From assembly GCA_045636145.1 (NCBI GenBank), contig JAZTWV010000041.1, positions 1-7,853 on the forward strand: a DNA stretch of 7,853 nucleotides, given 5' to 3'. The notes beneath the pieces were generated by a model. That model saw only the letters and a program-made list of their open reading frames with translations. It did not search any database and was not told the origin of the DNA. The DNA is from Flemingiibacterium sp045636145 (GTDB taxonomy: Bacteria > Bacillota > Clostridia > Oscillospirales > CAG-272). Positions 1 through 6,610 of this stretch are shown here, piece after piece. Both the position numbers and the translations under genes were made by a program. Numbering within the stretch: the first letter of the stretch is position 1; every line of letters begins with the position of its first letter.

Positions 1-554
1 CCTTCCTTTGAAAGCGAGGAGAACGGAACTATCGGAGTTCCCTCTCTTATCGACGGATGCTCGACAAGTGCTTCGAGATTTTTACGTCTCTCCGTTTTAT
101 TGAGCTTGTCAACCTTCGTCGCAACGACGATATACGGAATCTCTGCACTGTTCATATACTCTATCATCATTACGTCGTCCTCTGTCGGTCCGATTCTTGA
201 ATCGACGAGCTGTATGACCACGCGGAGCAGGTCGACGTTCGGATTTTTCGTGAAATATCCGTCTGTAAGTCCCGACCATTTTTTCTTATCCTCCGCGGCA
301 CGCTTTGCATATCCGTAACCGGGAAGGTCGGCAAAAAACAGCTTTTTATTAACGTCGTAAAAGTTTATGGTTATCGTTTTTCCCGGCGTTCCGCTGACTC
401 GCGCAAGCGATTTTCTGCCGAGCATAGTGTTTATAAGCGACGATTTTCCGACATTTGATCTGCCCGAAAAGGCGATCTGCGGAATCGCGTCGCGGGGAAA
501 CTGTGAAATATTTCCCGCAGATATTCTAAGACTTACGTCCGAAAGATTAAGCAT
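1..554 (-). CDS. engB: Ribosome biogenesis GTP-binding protein EngB/YsxC, C-terminus cut by window edge
   Basis: EngB (YsxC/YihA) is a cytoplasmic TRAFAC-class GTPase needed for late assembly of the 50S ribosomal subunit. The visible 184 residues hold all the GTPase motifs: G1 GRSNVGKSS (31-39), the EngB-type segment TPGKTITINFY (56-66) covering the G2/switch I region, G3 DLPGYGYAK (76-84), G4 TKVDK (146-150) and a G5-like FSS (178-180). The family is about 195-200 residues long, so only the last 10-20 residues should lie beyond the left edge. The ATG at 554 overlaps the end of lon by 8 bp, with a GGGAG ribosome binding site about 9 bases upstream inside lon, so translation is probably coupled to lon. 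The lon-engB order matches Bacillus lonA-ysxC. No promoter is seen between the two genes. The identification is secure; only the C-terminus is missing. Confidence 0.95.
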   Translation of the reverse strand, partial: MLNLSDVSLRISAGNISQFPRDAIPQIAFSGRSNVGKSSLINTMLGRKSLARVSGTPGKTITINFYDVNKKLFFADLPGYGYAKRAAEDKKKWSGLTDGYFTKNPNVDLLRVVIQLVDSRIGPTEDDVMMIEYMNSAEIPYIVVATKVDKLNKTERRKNLEALVEHPSIREGTPIVPFSSLSKE

Positions 555-2973
555 TTCGTCTGTCTCCCTTAATTTTATTTATATTGTCCGCCGTATCTAT
601 CGCGGGAAGCTTTTCTGAGCAGATAGCCGCGAGCTGTGAGCTTTCCGCGCTTGCGGGCGTCAGAGCTACCGCGAGAAGCTCCGATACGTGACGTACGGGG
701 ATAAGCTCAAGTCCGTTTCTCGCCGCTGCGTCGAGATCCTCAAGATCGCACATATTATCCTCGGGGATAAATACGCGTTTGATTCCCGCAGCGTACGCCG
801 CCATAGTCTTTTCGCGGAGTCCTCCGATGGCAAGCACGTTGCCGCGAAGCGTTACCTCGCCCGTCATTGCAATATCGCGGCGCACAGGGAGTCCCGACAG
901 TGCGCTTGCAATTACGGTAACGAGAGTGATTCCGGCACTGGGTCCGTCTTTCGGAACAGCACCCTCCGGAACGTGAATATGTATGTCCTTGTTCTTATAG
1001 AAATCCGGGTCAATGCCGAGTTCCTTTGCCCTTGAGCGCACAAAGCTTACGGCGATATGAGCAGACTCCTTCATAACATCGCCAAGAGAGCCTGTAAGCT
1101 CTAATTTACCTGTTCCGTCGAATATTGCGGCTTCGATCTTAAGCATATCTCCGCCGGTCTGAGTATAGGCAAGTCCGTTGACCGCGCCCACCTCGTCACA
1201 TTCGGAAATTCTGTCAGGCTTGATCTTCGGCGCACCGAGATAATCCTTTAAATTGTCCTTGCTTACAACTATCTTTTGGCATTCCGGATCGTCAACGATC
1301 ATCTTTGCGCACTTTCTGCACACAGTACCGATCTCGCGCTCCAGATTTCTCACACCTGCCTCGCGCGTATAGCTGTCAATTATTGTGTATACGGCATCAT
1401 CCGTAAGCTTAAGCTGACGCTTTGTTATACCGCACTTTTTCATCTGCTTTGCAAGTATGTGATTCTTCGCGATTGCCAGCTTCTCTGTGCGTGTGTAGGT
1501 CCTCATTTCGATGACTTCCATACGGTCAAGAAGCGGACGCGGTACAGTATCAAGTGTATTGGCGGTAGCAATAAACATACAGTCCGAAAGATCAAAGGGC
1601 AACTCAATAAAATGGTCGCGGAAGTTTTTGTTCTGCTCCGGATCAAGCACCTCAAGCATCGCTGATGCGGGATCGCCGTTTATATTGTTACTTGTCATCT
1701 TGTCGATCTCGTCAAGCAGGATAACGGGATTCTTTGTCTTGGCTCTTGTAAGTGCTTCAATAATGCGTCCGGGCATTGCGCCAACATAAGTCTTTCTGTG
1801 GCCTCTTATTTCAGCCTCGTCACGGACACCGCCAAGAGAAACCCTTACATATTTGCGACCAAGCGCACGTGCAATGGAAGCACCGATTGAGGTCTTGCCA
1901 ACACCCGGTGCACCCACAAGACAGAGTATCTGTCCGCCGGGACGCTCTGTAAGATGCTTTACGGCGAGATATTCGATAACACGGTCTTTAACATTGTCAA
2001 TGCCGTCATGGTCATCGTCAAGAATTTTTCTTGCACGCTTAAGATCGGTTCTGTCCTTTGTGGTCTTGCTCCACGGAAGTGCCAGCGTACTGTCGAGATA
2101 GTTTCGGATAACCGCACCCTCCGCAGAACCGAACTGCATTTTTGAAAGTCTGTCAAGCTCCTCATAAAGCTTGTCCTTTACCTCATCGGATGCCGCAAGG
2201 GCACCGATTCGCTGGCGGTATCTTGCAAGCTCCGGAGTTTCCCCGACGCCAAGCTCCTCCTGTATAGCTTTAAGCTGTTCGGCGAGAATGGTTTCACGGT
2301 GCCGCTGATTCATGCGCCCGTTTACTTTTCTCTGCACCTCAACTTCAACCTTAAGAAGCTCCTCCTCATCATAGAGAAGGCGTATGACCTCCTCGATTCT
2401 TGCAATCGGGTCGGCGATATTTAATACCGCAAGCTTGTCGCTGTAGCGCACAAGCAGGTGAGCTGCAATAAAGTCCGAGAGAAGATCGGGGGATGTTATA
2501 GCTTTAAGAGCCGCGCTTGGCTCTGCAGGAAGCTTTGGAAGCAGTCTTGCAAGGTTCTCTGCCGCTCTCACAGCTTCGCGAACAAGTGCCTCGCCGCGAA
2601 GTCCGCCGTCATCCGCAAGCTTGCACCACTTTATGAGAACGCGCGCCACCTCACATTTGCCCTGTTTTGCGTATTCCTGTGCCGAGGCTCTTGTGAGGCC
2701 CTCGACTATAAGACGTCTCGCACCGTCGGTGGTTTTGATATTCTGCTTTATCTTACCCACCGTACCTACTGCGTTGGGGGTCATATCATTACCCTGCTTT
2801 TTCTGGGGAACGAAAAAAACAAGTCCGTCGTGAAGCGCCGCTGCATCAACAGCATTCTGTGTGGATTTGTCGGTGACTTCTATGCTTACCGCAGTCCCCG
2901 GAAACACGATTATGCCGCGCAGTCTCACTACGGGCAGGTCTTTATTTTCTATCTTTTCTATGTAATTTATCAT
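547..2973 (-). CDS. lon: ATP-dependent protease Lon (LonA type)
   Basis: Lon is a hexameric cytoplasmic AAA+ serine protease that unfolds and degrades misfolded and regulatory proteins. The 808-residue product is full length. The N-terminal LON substrate-binding domain begins at LPVVRLRGIIVFPG (13-26), followed by a helical, coiled-coil-rich linker (about 200-330). The AAA+ module has Walker A GAPGVGKT (354-361; usually GPPGVGKT), Walker B VILLDEID (417-424) and sensor segment ATAN (469-472). The protease domain carries PKDGPSAG with catalytic Ser679 and GGLREK with catalytic Lys722, 43 residues apart as in E. coli Lon and by chance with the same numbers. A tail of about 35 residues (772-808) runs past the usual family end. 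The ATG at 2973 gives the expected N-terminus, but its ribosome binding site is poor: an AGGA 14 bases upstream. A sigma-A promoter lies at 3029-3057. No CIRCE or CtsR-type heat-shock operator was seen. Confidence 0.98.
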   Translation of the reverse strand: MINYIEKIENKDLPVVRLRGIIVFPGTAVSIEVTDKSTQNAVDAAALHDGLVFFVPQKKQGNDMTPNAVGTVGKIKQNIKTTDGARRLIVEGLTRASAQEYAKQGKCEVARVLIKWCKLADDGGLRGEALVREAVRAAENLARLLPKLPAEPSAALKAITSPDLLSDFIAAHLLVRYSDKLAVLNIADPIARIEEVIRLLYDEEELLKVEVEVQRKVNGRMNQRHRETILAEQLKAIQEELGVGETPELARYRQRIGALAASDEVKDKLYEELDRLSKMQFGSAEGAVIRNYLDSTLALPWSKTTKDRTDLKRARKILDDDHDGIDNVKDRVIEYLAVKHLTERPGGQILCLVGAPGVGKTSIGASIARALGRKYVRVSLGGVRDEAEIRGHRKTYVGAMPGRIIEALTRAKTKNPVILLDEIDKMTSNNINGDPASAMLEVLDPEQNKNFRDHFIELPFDLSDCMFIATANTLDTVPRPLLDRMEVIEMRTYTRTEKLAIAKNHILAKQMKKCGITKRQLKLTDDAVYTIIDSYTREAGVRNLEREIGTVCRKCAKMIVDDPECQKIVVSKDNLKDYLGAPKIKPDRISECDEVGAVNGLAYTQTGGDMLKIEAAIFDGTGKLELTGSLGDVMKESAHIAVSFVRSRAKELGIDPDFYKNKDIHIHVPEGAVPKDGPSAGITLVTVIASALSGLPVRRDIAMTGEVTLRGNVLAIGGLREKTMAAYAAGIKRVFIPEDNMCDLEDLDAAARNGLELIPVRHVSELLAVALTPASAESSQLAAICSEKLPAIDTADNINKIKGDRRNA

Positions 2974-3028
2974 ACCGTTATCATATATCCTAAAAATCGG
3001 AATTCCTTTATAATTTTAATATCATAAT

Positions 3029-3057
3029 ATTATACCACATAATTTTCGGTATTTCCA
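3029..3057 (-). promoter_or_regulatory. Sigma-A promoter of lon-engB
   Basis: On the minus strand, a perfect TATAAT (3029-3034) is preceded by TGG, making an extended -10 (TGnTATAAT). With a 17-base spacer, TGGAAA (3052-3057) matches the -35 consensus at 4 of 6 positions. Transcription should start near 3022, leaving a leader of about 50 bases before the lon ATG. This promoter lies downstream of the hairpin terminator at 3107-3161, so lon can be expressed independently of upstream transcription. Confidence 0.7.
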
Positions 3058-3106
3058 CCGATATGTGTGAATTTTTACGAACAGTTAATAATTTTATCAA
3101 AGTAAA

Positions 3107-3161
3107 CGAAAAAACGGCACTGCGAGCTGATAACATAAGCTTGTTATTCCGCATGGCCGTT
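3107..3161 (-). terminator. Long imperfect hairpin terminator
   Basis: On the minus strand, outer arms AACGGC (3156-3161) and GCCGTT (3113-3118) are followed by a T-run at 3109-3114 (six T in a row, partly within the arm). Inside, after a 2x2 internal loop, TGCG pairs with CGCA, and further in ATAACA pairs with TGTTAT around a 6-base loop. The stem therefore has three helical blocks over 49 bases, long for a simple terminator. It would stop transcripts from the small gene at 3336-3515 and from the promoter at 3230-3263 before they reach lon. On the plus strand the tail is only TTCTTTTC, so the minus orientation is favoured. Confidence 0.65.
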
Positions 3162-3191
3162 CTTTTCATTAAATTTTCCCATACCATACAA

Positions 3192-3220
3192 TTGTCCTAT
3201 CAGGATTTTGCCCGTACAAT
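3192..3220 (+). promoter_or_regulatory. Possible plus-strand sigma-A promoter opposing the minus one
   Basis: Plus strand: TTGTCC (3192-3197, 4 of 6), 17-base spacer, TACAAT (3215-3220, 5 of 6). It would start a transcript near 3227 that runs to the plus-strand terminator-like hairpin at 3346-3376, antisense to the 3' end of the small gene at 3336-3515. The match is moderate and could be chance in AT-rich DNA. Confidence 0.3.
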
Positions 3221-3229
3221 CAATGGCGT

Positions 3230-3263
3230 ATTATATTATACACGCTGATATAAAATTTGTAAA
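3230..3263 (-). promoter_or_regulatory. Strong sigma-A promoter in the lon upstream region
   Basis: Minus strand: TTTACA (3258-3263, 5 of 6 to the -35 consensus), 17-base spacer, TATAAT (3235-3240, 6 of 6). A second overlapping TATAAT sits at 3230-3235 and would need a 22-base spacer, so the first is the functional match and transcription would start near 3228; use of the second would move the start to about 3223. By consensus this is a better promoter than that of lon itself, yet no convincing coding sequence follows before the terminator at 3107-3161. Confidence 0.6.
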
Positions 3264-3335
3264 TCCGCATTTCGCCGATTTTTCGACCTTTTTTTTATGC
3301 ACATTTGTTAAAATACCGCCTAAAACATAACTGCA

Positions 3336-3515
3336 CTAAAGCGTTCGGACGTTTGTTCTTGTGCCGTCCGTTTTTTGAAACGCCGTACCGAACGGATTTT
3401 CTCTAACCGCGTCAAATATGACTGTCGGCGGCTCGTCTCGGGATGAATCCGGGCGTCCGAATATCAGGTACAGCCGATAAAAATCCACAGGATATCTCGG
3501 ATAGTTGACTTCCAT
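3336..3515 (-). CDS. Small 59-residue protein, unknown function
   Basis: I do not recognise this small gene. The ATG at 3515 has an ideal ribosome binding site, AAGGAG at 3523-3528, seven bases upstream, and the frame runs 59 codons to a TAG at 3336-3338. The product is soluble-looking, with an aromatic, tyrosine-rich start (NYPRYPVDFYRLYLIFGRP, 4-22), an acidic/proline stretch (DEPP, 27-30), and a polar, basic C-terminus. There is no signal peptide, membrane segment or cysteine. A TATAAT at 3549-3554 would give a short leader, but no good -35 box precedes it. The gene lies alone between comF and the lon leader. The end of the frame contains a hairpin able to act as a terminator on the opposite strand. 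It is supported mainly by the ribosome binding site and codon make-up like its neighbours; chance is not excluded. Confidence 0.55.
   Translation of the reverse strand: MEVNYPRYPVDFYRLYLIFGRPDSSRDEPPTVIFDAVRENPFGTAFQKTDGTRTNVRTL
3346..3376 (+). terminator. Plus-strand terminator-like hairpin inside the small gene
   Basis: CGGACG (3346-3351) and CGTCCG (3365-3370) form a GC-rich 6-bp stem with a 13-base loop, followed directly by six T (3371-3376). This is a textbook intrinsic terminator on the plus strand, although no established plus-strand gene lies upstream. It overlaps the last codons of the minus-strand small gene, so the symmetry may be fortuitous. Confidence 0.35.
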
Positions 3516-3522
3516 AAAACAG

Positions 3523-3554
3523 CTCCTTTCACGGACTTAAGTAATGCCATTATA
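3523..3554 (-). promoter_or_regulatory. -10 element and ribosome binding site of the small gene
   Basis: Minus strand: TATAAT at 3549-3554 within CATATAAT, then AAGGAG at 3523-3528. No hexamer resembling TTGACA is found at 16-18 bases spacing. The extended CATATAAT also fits the loose CATANNNT -10 pattern of late sporulation sigma factors, with an AC-containing segment near 3573-3576, but these motifs are too degenerate to claim that. The ribosome binding site is what decides the start at 3515. Confidence 0.4.
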
Positions 3555-3617
3555 TGAGCTGTTTTTAAAAATCGTGCCCCTTTTATCACCACATCGCCGA
3601 TATAATGAGAATTAAGG

Positions 3618-3639
3618 AAAACATTACCAAAACCGTAAT
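3618..3639 (-). terminator. Weak possible terminator after comF
   Basis: Just after the comF stop, minus-strand ATTAC (3635-3639) pairs with GTAAT (3623-3627) around a 7-base loop, followed by GTTTT. The stem is only 5 bp and AT-rich, so it is a poor terminator; no better one is seen between comF and the small gene, and read-through is possible. Confidence 0.25.
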
Positions 3640-3654
3640 CTTAATTTTTTAAAA

Positions 3655-4395
3655 TCAAGAATCCTGCGGAGCTTCGCTTCTCGCAATCACCGCTGTTACC
3701 ACCTGACGTGCTCCCGCCGCAAGCAGGAGCTTTGCCGCGCGGTGTACCGAAGCACCGCTTGTCATGATATCGTCAATAAGTATGATATCCTTACCGGAAA
3801 TATGATTTTTCCCGTTAAAATACAGCGTATTCTCGGCATTTTGATAACGCTCGTCCACAGAAAGGGATTTCTGCTCAAAGGCAAATAGTGTCCGCCCGAG
3901 AAGCGGAAGACATTCTACACCAAGCTCCTCCGAGAGCCGACGTGCCACGCGCTCCATATGGTCAAAGCCATACTCTGTAATTGCTGTGCTGCTCCTCGGA
4001 ATCCACGTAATAACCGCAGATTTCTTAGTCTCTTCTCCACAGCATATAAAGCTTGCCTCAGCCTTGATCATTTCCGCCAAAACGTGAGCCGCAAATCTGC
4101 AAGCTCGCCTCTGTGCAATCCTTTTCAGCGAAAATATCAGGCGGCTTTGTACCGACCGGCTCTCACTTGGGATATAATACACCGAAAACAGCACCGCACC
4201 AGCATATCCGTCAGTGCTATCATTGTCCTCAAGCATTACCGTTGGCTGACCGCGATATTCAACGCGGCACAGCTCCTCTGCCTGTCGCCACTTTTCTTCG
4301 CATTTGCCGCAGAAGGTCTTGTCCATTTCATCAGCAATCATAAGCTCTCCGCATCCTATACACTTTGGCGGAAACAACAGATCAAGTATTCTCAT
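3655..4395 (-). CDS. comF: ComF family protein (zinc finger plus phosphoribosyltransferase domain)
   Basis: ComF/GntX-family proteins are cytoplasmic, linked to DNA uptake and processing in competent bacteria, with a phosphoribosyltransferase fold whose substrate is not firmly known. The 246-residue product has the family's two parts: an N-terminal zinc-binding motif with C12, C15, C29 and C32 (CIGC and CGKC pairs) and a C-terminal PRTase domain with the PRPP-binding loop IILIDDIMTSGAS (204-216). The motif WIPRSS (131-136) and the following YGFDHM (142-147) match the family's P-x-x-x...GFDQ-type segment. The start at 4395 puts the ATG inside the end of recD2, overlapping by 14 bp, so translation is likely coupled; only GGGG-type purines lie upstream. 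Being next to recD2 suits a role in handling single-stranded DNA, but no other competence genes are in the window, so natural transformation is not shown. Confidence 0.93.
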   Translation of the reverse strand: MRILDLLFPPKCIGCGELMIADEMDKTFCGKCEEKWRQAEELCRVEYRGQPTVMLEDNDSTDGYAGAVLFSVYYIPSESRSVQSRLIFSLKRIAQRRACRFAAHVLAEMIKAEASFICCGEETKKSAVITWIPRSSTAITEYGFDHMERVARRLSEELGVECLPLLGRTLFAFEQKSLSVDERYQNAENTLYFNGKNHISGKDIILIDDIMTSGASVHRAAKLLLAAGARQVVTAVIARSEAPQDS

Positions 4396-6610
4396 TGTGT
4401 CTGAAAAGCCCCGTATATCTCATAATCAGGCGGTTATTCTCCACCATTCTTGAAACCGCCTCTGCCTGCCCCACAAGAATGACCATCTGTCTTGCACGTG
4501 TAACCGCCGTATAAAGGAGATTTCTTGACATTAACTGCGGCGGACATGAGCTGTAAACAGGCATTATTACAATAGGATATTCACTTCCCTGACTCTTGTG
4601 CACCGTTATCGCCCATGCATGGTCAAGCTCATCAAGACGCGAAAATTCGTAGGTTACAATTCTGTCGTCAAAATTTATAACCATTTCCTCAGCCGAAAGA
4701 TTTATTGTCTCGATACGTCCGATATCTCCGTTAAAAACGCCTATACCTTCCTTTCCGTCCTTTTCCCATGTAAGGTCATAATCGTTTTTTATCTGCATGA
4801 CCCGATCTCCCTCGCGGAAGATAAGCTCACGCACCTTTCTCTCACGTTTCTTGGGACTTGGCGGATTCAGTGCCTCTTGAAGCATTTTATTAAGATTTTC
4901 CGTTCCGGCGGCACCTTTTCTCGATGGGGATATTACCTGTATGCATTCCGCCGTCTGATCGCCGTAGGTGCGCGGCAGGCGTGTCTTCCACAGCTCTGTT
5001 ATAGTCATGGAAACATTTATATCCCTGTCCCGACCGACAAAAAAGAAATCGTTGTCTTTAATGTTTAGCACCGGCATCTCACCGCTGTTTATCCGATGGG
5101 CGTTTGTAATAATAAGACTTTCCTCCGCTTGGCGGAATATTTCCGTAAGCTTAACTGTGGTGAAGCGTTCCGATGATATAATGTCGCAAAGCACGTTGCC
5201 GGCACCGACAGACGGAAGCTGATCCGCATCTCCGATAAGCATAAGCCTTGCCCCCGGCTTTACGGCACGAAGCAGTGAATTCATAAGGTACATATCAACC
5301 ATTGATGCCTCGTCGATTATGATAACATCCTCATCAAGGAGATCATTTTCGTCCCGTTTGAACTTCGCCTCGTCATTGTCGTTGTATTCCATTTCAAGAA
5401 GCCGGTGTATGGTCTTGGCATCGAATCCTGTAGCCTCGCTCATACGCGTGGCGGCACGTCCCGTGGGAGCCGCCAAAGCAATTTCCATGTCCATGCTTCG
5501 AAAAATGCTTATTACCGCGCGTATAACCGTTGTTTTACCTGTTCCAGGGCCTCCCGTGAGCACCATAACGCCGCTGTTCACCGCATCGTATATGGCTTTC
5601 CTCTGAAGTGCCGCATACTGCACATTTTCCGAAAGCTCGGTGCGCTGTATAAGCCGTTCCACGTCACCGGGATCAATCTGGGAACACAAGCGGTCAAGAA
5701 TCGTCAGCTTTTCTGCGATTTCTTCCTCGCAGTAATACGCCGAGCGCTCAAAAACGCAGTCAAGCCCCTCAATAGACGCCCTGACAAGCCGCTTGTCCGC
5801 GCTCATAGCATCAACAACCGATTTTACCGTTTCTTCACTGACCTGAAGCCGCTGTGCCGCAAGAGGAACAAGTTTGTCATAGGGCAAAAAAGAATGTCCG
5901 CCTGTACGCGAGGTTTCAGAGAGCACCCACCGTATTCCGCTGGTTATACGGTACTCGCTTTCATGCTCTATTCCGATGCTTTTGGCAAGCTCGTCCGCAC
6001 GCTCGAAGCCGATGCCGCGAAACTCGTCGCAAAGCCTGTAGGGATTGGTTTTAATTATGTCAAGAGCCACTCCGCCCCACTTTTTATAAATCCGAACACT
6101 CATTGCCATTGAAAGATACTCGCGGCAGAACATCATGAGTGTTCGCACACCGAACTGCTCACGAAAATTCTCGGAAATATCCTGAGCCTTGGCGGCGGAT
6201 ATTCCCGGAATCTTCGCAAGCCATTCCGGGTGATTTTCAATAACGTCAAAGGTATCCTCACCGTACATATCAACAAGCTTCTCCGCAGTCTTGGGGCCGA
6301 TCCCCTTTACAGCACGGCTGGAAAGGTAGCGGAGTATTTCATTTGATGTGGCAGGAAGCTGTTTTTCGCAGTATGCCACGCTGAACTGTCGCCCGTAGTT
6401 ACGGTGAAGCGTCCACTCTCCGGCGAGCTTCAGCTTGTCGCCCACAACGATTCCGGGAAGGATTCCGCAAGCGGTTACTATATCGTCGTTATCCTCACAG
6501 GAAACATCGCATACCGTGTATCCGTTGTCGGGATTTTGATATATTATTCCCTCCACAGTTCCGCTTATGGTGGAAAGTGTTCTTGCATCAATCGGTGAAT
6601 TGTCTGTCAT
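4382..6610 (-). CDS. recD2: RecD2-type ATP-dependent 5'-3' DNA helicase (RecD/TraA family)
   Basis: RecD2 is a superfamily 1B 5'-3' DNA helicase of bacteria lacking RecBC, implicated in recombination, mismatch repair and replication fork maintenance. The 742-residue product has an N-terminal OB-like region (about 12-85), a helix-hairpin-helix region (VKGIGPKTAEKL 101-112, IPGISAAKA 134-142, RGIGFERADELA 198-209), and helicase motifs: Walker A GGPGTGKTT (353-361), Ia APTGRAA (381-387), II DEAS (433-436), III GDADQLPSVGAG (460-471), IV EIFRQA (490-495), V TVHKSQGSEYP (669-679) and VI LLYTAVTRAR (698-707). I chose the ATG at 6610 because AAGGA lies 8 bases upstream and the protein then begins close to the conserved SGTVEGIIYQN; an in-frame ATG at 6667 would add 19 unlikely residues and overlap the upstream gene by 80 bp. 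It overlaps that gene by 23 bp and comF by 14 bp, so all three appear to form one operon. Confidence 0.96.
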   Translation of the reverse strand: MTDNSPIDARTLSTISGTVEGIIYQNPDNGYTVCDVSCEDNDDIVTACGILPGIVVGDKLKLAGEWTLHRNYGRQFSVAYCEKQLPATSNEILRYLSSRAVKGIGPKTAEKLVDMYGEDTFDVIENHPEWLAKIPGISAAKAQDISENFREQFGVRTLMMFCREYLSMAMSVRIYKKWGGVALDIIKTNPYRLCDEFRGIGFERADELAKSIGIEHESEYRITSGIRWVLSETSRTGGHSFLPYDKLVPLAAQRLQVSEETVKSVVDAMSADKRLVRASIEGLDCVFERSAYYCEEEIAEKLTILDRLCSQIDPGDVERLIQRTELSENVQYAALQRKAIYDAVNSGVMVLTGGPGTGKTTVIRAVISIFRSMDMEIALAAPTGRAATRMSEATGFDAKTIHRLLEMEYNDNDEAKFKRDENDLLDEDVIIIDEASMVDMYLMNSLLRAVKPGARLMLIGDADQLPSVGAGNVLCDIISSERFTTVKLTEIFRQAEESLIITNAHRINSGEMPVLNIKDNDFFFVGRDRDINVSMTITELWKTRLPRTYGDQTAECIQVISPSRKGAAGTENLNKMLQEALNPPSPKKRERKVRELIFREGDRVMQIKNDYDLTWEKDGKEGIGVFNGDIGRIETINLSAEEMVINFDDRIVTYEFSRLDELDHAWAITVHKSQGSEYPIVIMPVYSSCPPQLMSRNLLYTAVTRARQMVILVGQAEAVSRMVENNRLIMRYTGLFRHNENT

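Larger units (their letters stand above)
3107..3223 (-). ncRNA. Candidate small RNA or terminated leader upstream of lon
   Basis: A strong minus-strand promoter (3230-3263) would start a transcript near 3223, and an intrinsic terminator with a U-tract ends near 3107, which defines an RNA of about 117 bases. The only ORF starting in this interval (59 codons, 3008-3187) runs through the terminator and the lon promoter and has only an AGGA as a possible ribosome binding site, so I do not accept it. The RNA does not show the conserved motifs of SRP RNA, tmRNA or any riboswitch I recognise. Alternatives: the hairpin may simply terminate the small gene at 3336-3515, or the unit may be an attenuated distal leader of lon. 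Promoter and terminator are seen in the sequence; existence of a discrete RNA is inferred. Confidence 0.4.

Noticed and set aside
2458..3027. Long plus-strand frame of 189 codons opposite the lon start, and other long frames opposite lon, comF and recD2.
   Set aside because: All lie antisense to well-conserved genes, lack ribosome binding sites, and encode Cys/Arg/Ser-rich sequences typical of shadow frames.
3008..3187. A 59-codon minus-strand frame downstream of the promoter at 3230-3263.
   Set aside because: It runs through the hairpin terminator and the lon promoter, has only AGGA upstream, and its product is a low-complexity mix typical of AT-rich non-coding DNA.
3063..3248. A 61-codon plus-strand frame in the lon upstream region.
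   Set aside because: There is no ribosome binding site, and it covers the minus-strand promoter, terminator hairpin and part of the lon promoter region.
3285..3297. Plus-strand run of eight T as a terminator tail.
   Set aside because: Only a 3-bp stem (CGA/TCG) precedes it, too weak for intrinsic termination.
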